Assembly (NCBI RefSeq): GCF_016135805.1
Contig: NZ_JADWOX010000007.1
Span: 1 to 64,000 of the forward strand
DNA: 64,000 nucleotides
Reading direction: 5' to 3'
Source: Caulobacter hibisci
Lineage (GTDB): Bacteria > Pseudomonadota > Alphaproteobacteria > Caulobacterales > Caulobacteraceae
Both the position numbers and the translations under genes were made by a program. A model generated the notes under the pieces. It saw only the letters and a list, made by a program, of their open reading frames with translations. It had not been told where the DNA came from and made no database searches. Position 1 is the stretch's first letter, and each line of letters opens with the position of its first letter. Shown one piece after another: positions 49,815 to 60,777 of the stretch.

Positions 49815-50327
49815 TCACGACCCGCCGCCGGGCAGCGGGGCGAGCTCCACCGGCGGCCCGCCGGCCAGCAGCGCCGGCGGCGTGGCGTCCTGCAGGATTT
49901 CCGCCGCCGGCTCGCGGCCTTGCAGACGGGCCGAATAGGCCATGTTGCCCAGCACGATCCGCGAGCCCGGATCGGCCTTCAGCGCCCGGTCGTAGTAGCG
50001 CGCGCTGAGGTCGAAGCGGCCCAGCTTGTCGTAGACCACGCCCTGGGCGTTCAGCACCCGGGCGTCGCCGGGCGCGCGCTGGGCCGCCAGCTGCAGCAGC
50101 TCCAGCGCCAGGGCGTAGTTCCGGGCCTTGATGGCCTGGGCGGCGCGGTCGTAGAGGCGGTCGGTCGCCGCCGCCGGATCGGGGGCCGCCGGGGCGGGCA
50201 GGGCGCGGATCTCGACCGGTCCCGGGCGATGGTCGACCAGGGCGGCCAGCCGCGTCAGCGTCGCGCAGCCTCCCAGGGCGCCCGACAGCGGAACCAGCAT
50301 CAGGACGGCGGTCAGGGACTTGCGCAT
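49815..50327 (-). CDS. tadD: TadD-like TPR lipoprotein
   Basis: 170-aa lipoprotein: signal peptide with lipobox LGGC (Cys20), then about two to three TPR-like helical repeats (DRLYDRAAQAIKARNYALAL, VLNAQGVVYDKLGRFDLSARYYDRAL, about 55-125). In Tad systems TadD helps secretin (RcpA/CpaC) stability and assembly. It is shorter than typical TadD (about 240 aa). Directly after tadC (2-nt gap) and 18 nt before cpaA. Confidence 0.85.
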   Translation of the reverse strand: MRKSLTAVLMLVPLSGALGGCATLTRLAALVDHRPGPVEIRALPAPAAPDPAAATDRLYDRAAQAIKARNYALALELLQLAAQRAPGDARVLNAQGVVYDKLGRFDLSARYYDRALKADPGSRIVLGNMAYSARLQGREPAAEILQDATPPALLAGGPPVELAPLPGGGS

Positions 50328-50329
50328 CG

Positions 50330-51289
50330 TCAGTGCCTCTTCATGGCGGGCAGCAGGTTGTGGACGACGTCGAGCCCGGCCGGCAGCAGCAGGGCGGTGA
50401 TGATCACTGGCAGGATGCAGGCGACCAGCGGCAGGGTCAGCAGCACCGGGATGCGCATGGCCTTCTCCTCGCCACGCAGGAACCGCGCCTCGCGCAGTTC
50501 GCCGGAATAGGAGCGCAGGGTCTGGGTGATGCTGGCCCCCAGGCTGTCGGTCTGGATCATCAGGGCGGCGAAGGCGCGCAGGGCGTCGACCTCGACCCGC
50601 TGGGCCATCCGCCGCAGGGCGTCGGCCCGGCTGCGCCCGGCCCGCAGTTCCTGAGACACGCGACCGAACTCGCCGGAGATCTCGGGGTGGGACGGCGCGA
50701 TCTCCTGGCTGACGCGGATGAAGGCCGCATCGACGCCCAGACCCGCCTCGACGCAGACCACCATCAGGTCGAGCGCGTCGGGGAACTGGTTCTCCAGCCG
50801 CTCGCGACGGCCGACCGCGCGCAGGTCGACGAAGATCGCCGGAATGACCAGCCCCAGGCCGCACAGCAGCAGGGCGCCGGCGATCAACGGCAGGCCGACC
50901 ACGGGGTGCGGCGACAGCTTCTGGCTGACCAGCAGCGCCGCCGGCAGGCCGAAGGCTGCGACTACCCGCACCAGGAAATAGCCGGGGACCGCGGCCGGGG
51001 AGTCGAAGCCGGCCTCGGCCAGGGTCTTGGCCAGGCGCGAGCGCTTCTGTTCGTCTCCGCCGGCGCTCCTGGCCTGCAGCCAGCTCATCAGCGGGGTCTT
51101 GGCCTTGGAGTCCTTTAGCAGGCCGACGCCGGGCCCGGCCGTCGAGGCGGCGGGACCGCCGGCCGCCCGCTCGCGCATCCGCCGCTTCATGGCCGCGCCG
51201 GCCTCGACCTGGCGGAAGGCCAGCAGGGCCATGGCGGCGACGGCCAGGAAGACGCCGACTTGCAGTCCGAGGGAAAGGAACAGGTCCAT
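50330..51289 (-). CDS. tadC: TadC, inner-membrane platform protein
   Basis: 319-aa T2SS-F/GspF-domain membrane protein. An N-terminal TM is followed by a cytoplasmic linker, then the GspF domain (about 165-290; FPDALDLMVVCVEAGLGVDAAF and RSYSGELREARFLRGEEKAMRIP) between further TMs. It forms the membrane platform of the Flp pilus with TadB. The start is ATG 51289, nine nt after the tadB stop. Confidence 0.92.
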   Translation of the reverse strand: MDLFLSLGLQVGVFLAVAAMALLAFRQVEAGAAMKRRMRERAAGGPAASTAGPGVGLLKDSKAKTPLMSWLQARSAGGDEQKRSRLAKTLAEAGFDSPAAVPGYFLVRVVAAFGLPAALLVSQKLSPHPVVGLPLIAGALLLCGLGLVIPAIFVDLRAVGRRERLENQFPDALDLMVVCVEAGLGVDAAFIRVSQEIAPSHPEISGEFGRVSQELRAGRSRADALRRMAQRVEVDALRAFAALMIQTDSLGASITQTLRSYSGELREARFLRGEEKAMRIPVLLTLPLVACILPVIITALLLPAGLDVVHNLLPAMKRH

Positions 51290-51298
51290 GGCGCGACC

Positions 51299-52294
51299 TC
51301 AGTATTTGAAGTTGACGATCCGGCGGATCATCAGCTGGCCGACGAGATAGAGGCCGATCACCCCGGCCACGACGGGCCAGAAGGCGGGATCGGAGAACTT
51401 GCTGGTGTAGAATTCCGGCCGGAAGACGCTGACCACCCCGACGCAGAACACCGGCAGCAGGCTGAGGATCAGGGCCGACATCCGGCCTTCGCTGGAGAGG
51501 GCGCGGATGCGCTTGGTCAGCGAGGCGCGGCCGCGGATGACCGTCGCCAGGCCGGCCAGGATCTCGGCCAGATTGCCGCCGGTCTCGCTCTGGATGGCGA
51601 TGCTGACCGCGAAGAAGGCCACGTCCGGCGAGCCGGTCCGCCGGGAAAGGTTGGCCAGGGCGTCGCGGAACTCGACGCCGTAGGTCGTCTCGTCCAGCAC
51701 CAGGCCGAACTCGCTGCCGATCGGGTCGGGCATCTCCTGGGTCACCAGGCCGACAGCCGAGATCACCGGATGGCCGGCGCGCAGGGCCCGGATCATCACG
51801 TCGAGGGCCAGGGGAAGTTGTTCCTCAAGCTTGGCCAGGCGCGTGGCGTGGCGGTTCATGATCCACAGGGCCGCCACGGCTCCGCTGAGGGCGGCGGCGC
51901 CGAGCGCTGTCACCAGCACCTGCGAGACGGGCGTCTCGACCGGCTGTCCGCGCAGGAAGATCAGGGCCAGCAGCCACAGGCCCGCCGCGACGGCGGCCGT
52001 CACGCCCAGCACCTGCAACAGTCCGGCGGTGATCCCCGCTTGGCGCAGGTAGAGCGTCGCCCGGGCGTAGAGGGCGCCGAACCGGCTGCGGTCGATCCAG
52101 CTCCCGCGCGGGTCGCGCACCAGCGCCTCGTGGACCTTCTCCTGGCTCATGCCGCCGGCCATCAGCGTCAGGCGGCGATTGACCCGCCGGGTGTGCTCGC
52201 GGGCCGACAGCAGCAGGTCGAACAAGGTCTGGCCGGCCAGCACGGCGGCGACGAAGGCCAGCACCAGCGCCATCGGAAAGAGCAGGGTTTCCAT
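51299..52294 (-). CDS. tadB: TadB, inner-membrane platform protein
   Basis: 331-aa T2SS-F-domain protein with two N-terminal and two C-terminal TM segments around the conserved LPLALDVMIRALRAGHPVISAV block (about 155-176) and GGNLAEILAGLATVIRGR (about 240-257). Paralogue of TadC; together they anchor the CpaF motor. The gap to cpaF is 3 nt. Confidence 0.92.
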   Translation of the reverse strand: METLLFPMALVLAFVAAVLAGQTLFDLLLSAREHTRRVNRRLTLMAGGMSQEKVHEALVRDPRGSWIDRSRFGALYARATLYLRQAGITAGLLQVLGVTAAVAAGLWLLALIFLRGQPVETPVSQVLVTALGAAALSGAVAALWIMNRHATRLAKLEEQLPLALDVMIRALRAGHPVISAVGLVTQEMPDPIGSEFGLVLDETTYGVEFRDALANLSRRTGSPDVAFFAVSIAIQSETGGNLAEILAGLATVIRGRASLTKRIRALSSEGRMSALILSLLPVFCVGVVSVFRPEFYTSKFSDPAFWPVVAGVIGLYLVGQLMIRRIVNFKY

Positions 52295-52297
52295 GGC

Positions 52298-53649
<1,352 letters not shown>

Positions 53650-53653
<4 letters not shown>

Positions 53654-54864
53654 CGTCCGGCCTGGGCCAGCGCGAGGGTCGACGCCGGCGAGAGGGTTTC
53701 GGTCAGGCGGCCGATGGCGGCCTCCAGCTTGCTGCCGCGGCGCACCGCGCCCAGGGCCACGCCCTGGTTGATGGCCTGGTGCATCAGCTTGCGATCCTCG
53801 GGGATCACCAGGTCGAAGGTTCGCCCGATCGCCTGCTCGGCGGCCTTCAGCGACAGGCCGCTGGCGCTGTCGGGCTCGACCTGATTGCAGACCAGGGTTA
53901 GGGGCAGGTCGTCCAGCCGCTGGGCGGCCAGCATGTGCAGCTGCCGGCGCACCAGGTGCACATGCGGCACCGACAGCCGGGTAACCAGCACGATCCGCTG
54001 CGACTGGCGCAGAAGGCGGTTGGTCCAGGCCGTCCAGACCGTCGGCAGGTCGACGAGCGTGGTCTCGAAGTCGCGGCGCAGGGCCGCCAGCAGGCCATCG
54101 ACCAGGGCCGGGCTCAGGGCCTCGACCGGCATCATCTCCTGCGGCGCGCCCAGCACGGCCACGCCGCTGCGGTGGGTGGGCAGGGACGAGGAGAAGGGCA
54201 TCTCCTCGACCGCGCCGCCGGCAGCCAGCACTTGGCCGACCGTCACCGCATCGCCGACGTCGAGATAGAGGGCGGCCGCGCCCATCTGCACGTCCAGGTC
54301 GGCCAGGCAGACGCCCGCCATGCCCGGGCGGCCAGCCAGCATCACCGCCGCCTGGGCCGCCAGCGAGGTCGCGCCGACCCCGCCGCCTGCCTTCAGCAAG
54401 CTGATGATCTGGCCGCTGCGCTTGTGGGCCCGGCCGGTGTCGAGCCGGCAGAAGATCCGCTCCAGGGCGATGGCCAGGGTAGTGTCGCTGACCGGGGCCG
54501 GCAGCACGTCGGCCGCGCCCTGGTGCAGCAGCCGCCGCGTGGTCTCGATGTCGGCGCCGCGCATGGCCGCCAGCACCTCGATGCGGCCGGCGCAGGCGGC
54601 GATGCGCTGGGTCATCTTCTCCATCTCGGCCGGATCACCGGCGTCCAGGCCGACGATCAGCAGGTCGAAGGTGTGGGCCGCCCGCTCGGGCCAGGCGCCG
54701 TCCAGCAGGCGGAAGGTCACGGCCGGGAACATCGCCGACAGCATGGCCAGGGGTGGATCGGCTCCCAGCCCGGCGCCGCAAAGTCCCACCCGCCAGGCGG
54801 TGGGACGTTCGGGCGGGGGCGGCGGCGCCACGGTCTTGGGACGGCCGAAGTGGAGCAGGCTCAT
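53650..54864 (-). CDS. cpaE: CpaE/TadZ, ParA/MinD-like pilus localisation protein
   Basis: 404-aa protein with an N-terminal atypical receiver-like domain (about 25-140; FDLLIVGLDAGDP, GADIETTRRLLHQGAADVLP) and a C-terminal MinD/ParA-type domain. The deviant Walker A is KAGGGVGATSLA: the signature Lys is kept but the usual P-loop GKT reads GAT, as is normal in TadZ/CpaE. It positions the pilus machinery at the pole in Caulobacter. The start is ATG 54864, overlapping the preceding TadE-like gene by 4 nt; the longer frame to 55377 is a shadow. Confidence 0.92.
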
Positions 54865-55454
54865 GACAGGCTCTCTCCGCTGAGTGTCGACGTCATGGTC
54901 GGCAGGGTGAAGGGGGCGACGCCGAAGATCTGCAGGGCGGCGCTCTGGAAGGTCAGGCCCGCGACGCTGACGCTGACCAGCGGCTCCATGTCGGGCGCAT
55001 AGGGGTTGCCCACCTTGCCGATACCGACATGGCGATAGGTGATGGTCACCTTGGCCGCCGTGATCTCGGGATCGTAGTGCTGCATCTTGGTCACGACGGC
55101 GGTGAAGGTGGTGTTGTCGAAGCCGGGCGAGCCGCCGCTGCCTTGCGTCTGGGTGCAGGTCGAGCCCGAGCCGGCGCAGCTGAAGGCCATGTCTGGCACG
55201 GTCCCGCCGCCGCCGTAGGTCGCCGTGCCGTCGTAAGTGGCCATGTAGGTCGACACGATCGGGCTGACGACGGCCAGCCGCGCGCCTTCGCGGGTGGCGG
55301 TCTTGGCGGTGTTGATGGTCCAGCCCAGCCGGCCCATGTCGATCACCGCCAGCAGCATGGCCACGAAGGCGAAGCACACCAGGCCGAACTCGGCGGCGGT
55401 GGCGGCGCTTTCCTCGCGGGCGAGGCGGCGCAGGAGGCGGCGGGCGCGCGTCAT
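54861..55454 (-). CDS. TadE-like pseudopilin 1
   Basis: 197-aa protein with a short basic N-terminus (MTRARRLLRRLAREES) followed by the TadE-type hydrophobic helix AATAAEFGLVCFAFVAMLLAVI carrying the conserved Glu; the remainder is a cysteine-containing periplasmic domain (about 45-197). CpaA is expected to process it. The start is ATG 55454, overlapping the upstream stop (ATGA); a GTG at 55463 is possible. Confidence 0.85.
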   Translation of the reverse strand: MTRARRLLRRLAREESAATAAEFGLVCFAFVAMLLAVIDMGRLGWTINTAKTATREGARLAVVSPIVSTYMATYDGTATYGGGGTVPDMAFSCAGSGSTCTQTQGSGGSPGFDNTTFTAVVTKMQHYDPEITAAKVTITYRHVGIGKVGNPYAPDMEPLVSVSVAGLTFQSAALQIFGVAPFTLPTMTSTLSGESLS

Positions 55455-55954
55455 TCGGTCCACGCCTGCTGGGCGCTGACCGTGAACGAGGTCAGCGTCA
55501 CGCCCGTCAACGGGCCGAAGGATTCGATGTAGGGCGGGGTGGCCGAGACCTGCACCCGCGGCACGCCGGTCATGCCGTCATAGCGCCCCGACCAGGCCCC
55601 GCCGGCATTGCTGACGCACGAGACCGTCACGGTCACCGTCGCATTGCTGGTCCAGGTGGCGATCAGGGGCGCGCCCGAGCCGTCGGTGGTGCCGGTGCGG
55701 GTCACGTTCTGCACCTTGGCCGCGTCGCCGGCGTTGGTCAGGCCCGCGCAGCTCATCGGCAGCCGGGCGGCGTAGCGGGCCGCGTCGCGCACCGACGAGA
55801 CGGCGATGTGGTAGTTCCAGAACAGCCGTCCCGCGCCGACGAAGGCAAAGCACAGCAGCACCATGAACGGCAGCACCAGGGCGAACTCGACCGCCGCCGA
55901 GCCGTCGCGCCCGGTCAGCAGCGGCCGGTGGGAGAGGGGTGGGCGGCTAGTCAT
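55451..55954 (-). CDS. TadE-like pseudopilin 2
   Basis: 167-aa TadE-family protein: GRDGSAAVEFALVLPFMVLL (about 15-34) contains the processing site and the conserved Glu in the hydrophobic helix, followed by a periplasmic domain with two Cys (MSCAGL, VSCVSN). It overlaps the TadG-like gene upstream by 8 nt and the next TadE-like gene by 4 nt, so the three minor-pilin-like genes form a coupled block. Confidence 0.87.
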   Translation of the reverse strand: MTSRPPLSHRPLLTGRDGSAAVEFALVLPFMVLLCFAFVGAGRLFWNYHIAVSSVRDAARYAARLPMSCAGLTNAGDAAKVQNVTRTGTTDGSGAPLIATWTSNATVTVTVSCVSNAGGAWSGRYDGMTGVPRVQVSATPPYIESFGPLTGVTLTSFTVSAQQAWTE

Positions 55955-57446
55955 AGAGCCGCACCGAATAGAGCGTGGTCTCGGCGCCCACCGCCGAGGT
56001 GTCGGTCGTGGCGCCGACCACCTCGCCGTAGATCGAGTTGCTGACGGCCGGGCCGATCAGGAACAGGTCGACATAGGCGATGACGTGCACCGTCGAGCTG
56101 CCGTGGACGTTGTCGGCGGCGCAGTTGACCACCACGGCCGAGATCGTGCGGCGGTCGGGCGAGACCTGGGCCCCGGTCTTGTTGCACTGGGGCGCGGCGT
56201 AGTCGTGCGAGCCGCTGGTCGCGGTCTGGCTGTCGGAAAAGGCGCCGGCGGGCTTGGAGATCGTCCCGTCCAGCATCGCCAGTTCCCACTTGTAGACCTG
56301 GTAGCGGGTGGGGCTGGTGGCGCCGGCCACCGGCGCGGGTCCATAGGCGTTCCAGCCCGTGCCGGTCGCGCCGGCCGGAACCTGCGGGGTGTAGGTGGTC
56401 GGGTTGATGCCCGAATGGTTGGTGGCGAAGTACTGGGCCTTGTTCCAGACGCCGCTGCCGACCACGCTGGACTGGTTGCAGTCGCGCGGCAGGCCCATGC
56501 CGGCGGCGACCGCCGCGCTGCTGGAGCAGCTGTTGCTGGGCACGAAGACGCTGGGGGTGCAGGCGCTGTTGCCGGCGGCGGTCTTGGCCCCGACCATGGT
56601 GTTCATCGCCGGCAGGTACAGCGGGTCGCTCTTCAGCCCGCTGGCCGAGGACTTGTAGATGTCGAAGCGGACGTTGAAGTAGTCGTCGGCCGAGGCGATG
56701 TTGCCCGTCTGGGTCTGCACCGTCGTGCCGAAGCACTCGGTCAGGGGCGGGCTGCGGCCCATGGCGTTCTTGACGTCGGCCGCCCCCGATCCCACCGACA
56801 GGAAGCCGAAGTTCCCCGGCCCCCAGGCGCCGTTGCCGCCGGGCGGCGGGGTCAGGACGAAGTTCTTGCCGATGTAGTTGTCGCCGTCGAACACCAGGCT
56901 GGTGCTTTCGTTCGGATTGCAGATCATCAGCGGCGGCGACTTGCAGATCGCCGTGCCGTAGCCGGCCACCGCCCGCGCCGTGGCGTTGAAGCCGCTGGCG
57001 CCGGTCAGGGCGCCGAACACCAGGCCGCGGCTCCGCGGCGCCAGGTTGATGCGGATGAACTTGGCGGCGGCGTCGGTGGTCGCCGTGACGTCGGGATCGC
57101 GGCTCGAGAGAAAGACGATGTCGCTGGCGGCGACGGCGACATTGCTCTCGAAGCTGTCGCCCAGGGCCTGGCGGTTGCTGACCAGGCTGCCCATGGCCGC
57201 CGTCTGGGCCCGGCCCATCGCCCCGCTCGTACCGTCCAGCTGGCTGGCGCCTGCCAGGGCGGCGGCGTCGACCGCGTTCTCCAGCTCCGCCCGCAGGGCC
57301 AGGGCCCGGCTGACGTCGAAGGCCAGCCCTCCGACCGCCACCAGCCCGATCAGCGCCACCCCGGTCAGGGTGGCCACCGTGCCGGACCGGTCCTGGACGA
57401 AGCGCCGGAAGAGGGCGGGCCGGAAGAGGGAAGGGAGGGGCGACAT
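55947..57446 (-). CDS. TadG-like protein
   Basis: 499-aa protein with the TadG N-terminal motif FVQDRSGTVATLTGVALIGLV (about 16-36) followed by ALRAELENAVDAAALAGA (about 51-68), which defines the TadG-like N-terminal domain. The large Cys-containing periplasmic region after it lacks a recognisable complete VWA MIDAS. TadG anchors or stabilises the Flp system across the envelope. It lies between the small lipoprotein gene and the TadE-like genes. Confidence 0.87.
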   Translation of the reverse strand: MSPLPSLFRPALFRRFVQDRSGTVATLTGVALIGLVAVGGLAFDVSRALALRAELENAVDAAALAGASQLDGTSGAMGRAQTAAMGSLVSNRQALGDSFESNVAVAASDIVFLSSRDPDVTATTDAAAKFIRINLAPRSRGLVFGALTGASGFNATARAVAGYGTAICKSPPLMICNPNESTSLVFDGDNYIGKNFVLTPPPGGNGAWGPGNFGFLSVGSGAADVKNAMGRSPPLTECFGTTVQTQTGNIASADDYFNVRFDIYKSSASGLKSDPLYLPAMNTMVGAKTAAGNSACTPSVFVPSNSCSSSAAVAAGMGLPRDCNQSSVVGSGVWNKAQYFATNHSGINPTTYTPQVPAGATGTGWNAYGPAPVAGATSPTRYQVYKWELAMLDGTISKPAGAFSDSQTATSGSHDYAAPQCNKTGAQVSPDRRTISAVVVNCAADNVHGSSTVHVIAYVDLFLIGPAVSNSIYGEVVGATTDTSAVGAETTLYSVRLYD

Positions 57447-57448
57447 GG

Positions 57449-57751
57449 TCAGTTGGCCGGCTTGGCCGCTCCCTTGTTGTCGATGCTGGAGGTGGTGGCC
57501 TGGGCTGGCTGGATCACCTGGTTCTTGCCGTAGCGGCTGGCGGCGAGGGCGGCCCTCACCCCGTCGCCGCCCGGCTGCAGCACGCTGTCGTAGCGCGCCT
57601 CGGGATCGGCGATCTGAGCGGCGAGGTTGGTCCGCACCGTCGTCCCGAAGCCGGGCGACAGGTCCTTGCGGGCGTCGGTGCAGCCGACGAGGCCGGCCAG
57701 GACGGCGGCGACGAGCAGGGGCTTAGTGCAGCGCATGGCCTTGAGGCGCAT
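57449..57751 (-). CDS. Small lipoprotein at the CpaD position
   Basis: 100-aa lipoprotein: MRLKAMRCTKPLLVAAVLAGLVGC with lipobox LVGC, then LSPGFGTTVRTNLAAQIADPEARYDS, a pattern resembling the short conserved core of CpaD-type pilus lipoproteins (F-G...N-x-AAQ-x-ADP). CpaD is normally about 220 aa, so this is a reduced version or a different lipoprotein. ATG 57751 has GGGAGGGG five nt upstream and overlaps cpaC by 29 nt; ATG 57736 is an alternative. Confidence 0.75.
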   Translation of the reverse strand: MRLKAMRCTKPLLVAAVLAGLVGCTDARKDLSPGFGTTVRTNLAAQIADPEARYDSVLQPGGDGVRAALAASRYGKNQVIQPAQATTSSIDNKGAAKPAN

Positions 57752-59099
57752 CGGCCCCTCCCTTGTCGGCTTCGGTCTTGGACTGGGTCTTGCCCAGCAG
57801 GAACAGCTCGGTGTCGGACGGCGGCACGAAGCCGTCGGCGGGCGTCGCGATCTTGGCGCGGCGCGGCTTGACCAGGTGCGGAGTGACCACGATCACCAGT
57901 TCGGTCTGGTTGCGCTGGTAGCTGGTCGAGCGGAACAGCGCCCCCAGCACCGGCAGGTCGCCCAGCATCGGGAACTGGCGGATCTGGTCCTGGTAGTCGT
58001 CGCGGATCAGGCCCGCGATCGTGAACGACTCCCCGTCGCGCAGCTCGACCGTAGTCTTGGCCCGCCGCACCTTGATGCCAGGGATCCTCAGCCCGTTGCT
58101 GACGAACGAGGCGTTGGGGTCGATGCTCGAGACCTCGGGATTGACCACCAGGTTGACCATGCCGTCCTGCAGGACGGTGGGGGTGAAGGCCAGGCCGATG
58201 CCGAACTGCTTGAACTCGACGGTGATCGTCGTCTGGCCGTTGCTCTGGTTCTGGGCCACCGGCACCGGGAATTCGCCGCCGGCCAGGAAGTTGGCCGTGT
58301 CGCCCGACATCGCCGTCAGGTTCGGCTCGGCCAGGGTCTTGACCAGGCCCTTGGTCTCCAGGGCGTCGAACAGGATGTCGAGATCCACGTCGCCGGCCCG
58401 CAGCGGAAACTTCAGCAGGCCGAAGGTGTCGGTCAGGGTCGTGGCCACCCCGGTGTCGCCGGTGCCGATGACGAAGTTGTGGTAGTTCAGCGAAGCCGGA
58501 TTGGCCGTGTTCATGTTCAGGCGCAGGGCCTTGGCCGTGGCCCGCTCCATCTCGACGATGCGCACCGACAGGGTCACCTGCTGGCTGCCCTGCACCGACA
58601 GCATGTTGACCACCTGGCCCGGCGCGAAGCTGTCGGCCAGGGCCGCGGCCCGCCCGGCGACCGAGCCGCTGCTGGCCGTGCCGGTCAGCACGATCGACTG
58701 GTTGCCCGAGGCGACCTTCAGCCCGTCCTCGTCGGGCAGGGCGTCGCGCATCCGCTGGCGCAGGGTCTCGACGTCGGCGGCGACCACCACATTGGCGGCG
58801 GCCACCAGGCGACGGCCCGGTCCGTAGACGGTGAGGGTGGTGCCGCCCAGCTTCTTGCCGACCACATAGACCGACCGCGAGGTCAGGGGCAGCACGTCGG
58901 CGGTGTCGGGGTTGCCGATCATGATGTCCGTGTACGGAGCGGGAAGCTCCAGCACCTGGGCCTTGCCGACCGCGACATTGACCTCGACCTTGCGGACGGC
59001 GGCTTCGGAGACGGCGGCGGGTTGGGCGGGGGCGCTGGTCGGAAGCGTCAGCGGCAGCAGGGCCGCGGCCGCCGCCAGCAACGAGCATTTCAGGGTCAT
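57723..59099 (-). CDS. cpaC: CpaC/RcpA, outer-membrane secretin
   Basis: 458-aa secretin through which the Flp pilus leaves the cell. Signal peptide (about 1-25), pilus-formation N-terminal domain (KVEVNVAVGKAQVLELP, IGNPDTADVLPLTSRSVYVVG; about 37-85), a BON-like stretch, then the secretin core (about 170-430) with the family block LKTLAEPNLTAMSGDTANFLAGGEFPVPV (about 252-280) and VELRDGESFTIAGLI...MLGDLPVLGALF (about 355-395). The start is ATG 59099; a longer minus-strand frame is a shadow. Confidence 0.94.
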   Translation of the reverse strand: MTLKCSLLAAAAALLPLTLPTSAPAQPAAVSEAAVRKVEVNVAVGKAQVLELPAPYTDIMIGNPDTADVLPLTSRSVYVVGKKLGGTTLTVYGPGRRLVAAANVVVAADVETLRQRMRDALPDEDGLKVASGNQSIVLTGTASSGSVAGRAAALADSFAPGQVVNMLSVQGSQQVTLSVRIVEMERATAKALRLNMNTANPASLNYHNFVIGTGDTGVATTLTDTFGLLKFPLRAGDVDLDILFDALETKGLVKTLAEPNLTAMSGDTANFLAGGEFPVPVAQNQSNGQTTITVEFKQFGIGLAFTPTVLQDGMVNLVVNPEVSSIDPNASFVSNGLRIPGIKVRRAKTTVELRDGESFTIAGLIRDDYQDQIRQFPMLGDLPVLGALFRSTSYQRNQTELVIVVTPHLVKPRRAKIATPADGFVPPSDTELFLLGKTQSKTEADKGGADAPQGHALH

Positions 59100-59176
59100 G
59101 GAGGCGGTTCCTGCGCCGCGCGCCGTCCTGGCGTCCCAGCGATTGGAAAGACGATGGGGAAGGGGGGCGGCCATGG

Positions 59177-60067
59177 TCACAGCCCCACCCGGTAGCCGGT
59201 GGTCTCGACGCCGCGCGTGACGCGCACTTCCGTCGAGGTCGGGTTCGGCAGGCGCGCCGGGCCGGGACGCATCGCCGGCCGGCGCGGCGCAAAGGCGCGG
59301 ACGGGCGCGGCGGGCGTCGCGATCGCCGTCGGGCCCATGCCGCGCTGCAGGTCGGCCAGGGTCATGGTCCGGCGGCCCAGCGGGGCCTGGTCCGAGATCT
59401 GGCGCAGGGCCAGCGACAACGCCCCGACCGCCTGGGCCAGGGTGATGGCCTGGGCCTGGTCGGGCGTGACTTCGATGGTGATCGCCTTGACCACGACGGG
59501 TTTGTCCGCGCTCTGATCGTCGGATTGGTCCACGCCGACGACCCGCACGTTTTCGGCCAGCACCTGGGTCAGGCTGGTCTCGGGCTGGTTGTTGTCCTGG
59601 CTGCGGGTCAGCATGACATCGACCCGGTCGCCGGGCAGCACGAAGCCGCCGACCCCAGCCACGTCGTTGGCGCGCAGCGACACCGCCCGCATGCCCTCGC
59701 CCAGGGAACTGGCGAGGTTGGAGCGCCCGCCGGCCCCGGAAACCCGGTCGGCCAGGATCGGCTCGTTGGCGGCGATGTCCTTGAGGGCGATGCGCGCCCC
59801 GCCGGCGCCCGAGGCGGCCTCGGGAATGGTGCTGAACGCGCCCGGCGGCACGGCGTCGGCCGGATAGCGCGCGACCTTGAGCACCGCGGCCTGGAGCTTG
59901 AAGCCCCTGGCCAGGGGCTGGGAGGCGACGACGACGGGCGTCGATCCGGCCTCCTTGACGGCGGGAGCGTCCTCGCGTCCCGCGCCCATATAGACCCGTG
60001 CGGCGAGCACGGCGCCCAGGCCCAGCACAGCGGCCGCGCCCAGGGATATGACGGTTTTCGTCTGCAT
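59177..60067 (-). CDS. cpaB: CpaB/RcpC, SAF-domain pilus assembly protein
   Basis: 296-aa protein with an N-terminal membrane anchor/signal (VISLGAAAVLGLGAVLAARVYM), a SAF domain (about 42-105; TPVVVASQPLARGFKLQAAVL, ANEPILADRVSG) and an RcpC-type region (GMRAVSLRANDVAGVGGFVLPGDRVDVML, about 125-153). It is a periplasmic component linked to the secretin. The start is ATG 60067; cpaC follows after 77 nt. Confidence 0.92.
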   Translation of the reverse strand: MQTKTVISLGAAAVLGLGAVLAARVYMGAGREDAPAVKEAGSTPVVVASQPLARGFKLQAAVLKVARYPADAVPPGAFSTIPEAASGAGGARIALKDIAANEPILADRVSGAGGRSNLASSLGEGMRAVSLRANDVAGVGGFVLPGDRVDVMLTRSQDNNQPETSLTQVLAENVRVVGVDQSDDQSADKPVVVKAITIEVTPDQAQAITLAQAVGALSLALRQISDQAPLGRRTMTLADLQRGMGPTAIATPAAPVRAFAPRRPAMRPGPARLPNPTSTEVRVTRGVETTGYRVGL

Positions 60068-60164
60068 GGTTCGACCCCCTCCCCACGTCGAAGGCGCGCC
60101 TGTCCTCAGCGCGTCGTCATGGGTCGGCGACGCGGCTTGCCGCCCGCGCCGCCGACGACTTGGT

Positions 60165-60347
60165 TCAGCAGTTGGCGGCCGAGGGATTGGCCACGCAGGT
60201 CGCCGCGTCGGTGATCGCGGTCCCGATATTGGTGCCCAGCAGCACGGCCGCGACGGCGATGGCGCTGCCGATGATGGCCAGGATCAGGGCGTATTCCGCG
60301 GCCGCGGCGCCGTCTTCCTCGAAGATCAAGTTGCGCAGAGTATTCAT
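60165..60347 (-). CDS. pilA: Flp/PilA-type pilin
   Basis: 60-aa Flp prepilin. A short leader MNTLRNLIFEEDG precedes the CpaA cleavage site G/AAAAEYALIL, with the conserved Glu5-Tyr6 of the mature protein and a single hydrophobic helix (IIGSAIAVAAVLLG). The C-terminus has two Cys (ATCVANPSAANC). The start is ATG 60347, with GGAGGA eight nt upstream; the TTG at 60353 is too close to the RBS. First gene of the Tad operon, 97 nt before cpaB. Confidence 0.93.
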   Translation of the reverse strand: MNTLRNLIFEEDGAAAAEYALILAIIGSAIAVAAVLLGTNIGTAITDAATCVANPSAANC

Positions 60348-60777
60348 TCTCAATTCCTCCTCTTGATGTCCTGTCCGCGCTTTTATTTTTGCGGACGAAG
60401 AAGAGGTTTCCCCCTTCGAAGGGAATTAAGGTCTTAATGGATTGGTAAGTAAATACAGCGCTCGGCTTAATGCAAAAGCGCTACCGCTGGCTGGGGCGCA
60501 TATGTGATGTGCACTATTTTGCAGTACTGGAGGGGTAATGGTCGCGTCCCGGGTGAATACATCTTTGCGTGTGTCGTTGTTGGCGGCGTCGTAGGGTTGT
60601 CGGGCCAGCCGGCGCGGCTTTCGACGCTGAGGCCCGCCCGTCTACCCAAGTCTGGGGAGGCGATACCCAGTATGGGTGAGGCGTCGGGGGCACAGCTGGG
60701 TTTAATTGACGCTGCGGCGCGTAGCGCACTGGCGGCGCAGCGCGTTGATCTCCATGTGGGGGCCTCGAAGGATTCCC
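60348..60777. promoter_or_regulatory. Divergent promoter region of the Flp pilin and DedA genes
   Basis: 430 bp without a supported gene. AT-rich around 60400-60480, with ATTAA-N4-TTAAT (60425-60438) and TTAA-N7-GTAA (60434-60448), the latter one mismatch from a CtrA full site about 87 nt upstream of the pilin start. In Caulobacter crescentus pilA is CtrA-activated, so this is a plausible but unproven CtrA site. Confidence 0.4.

Noticed and set aside
60425..60438. ATTAA-N4-TTAAT as a CtrA full site
   Set aside because: The spacer is 4 nt rather than the required 7; only the overlapping TTAA-N7-GTAA is a weak candidate.
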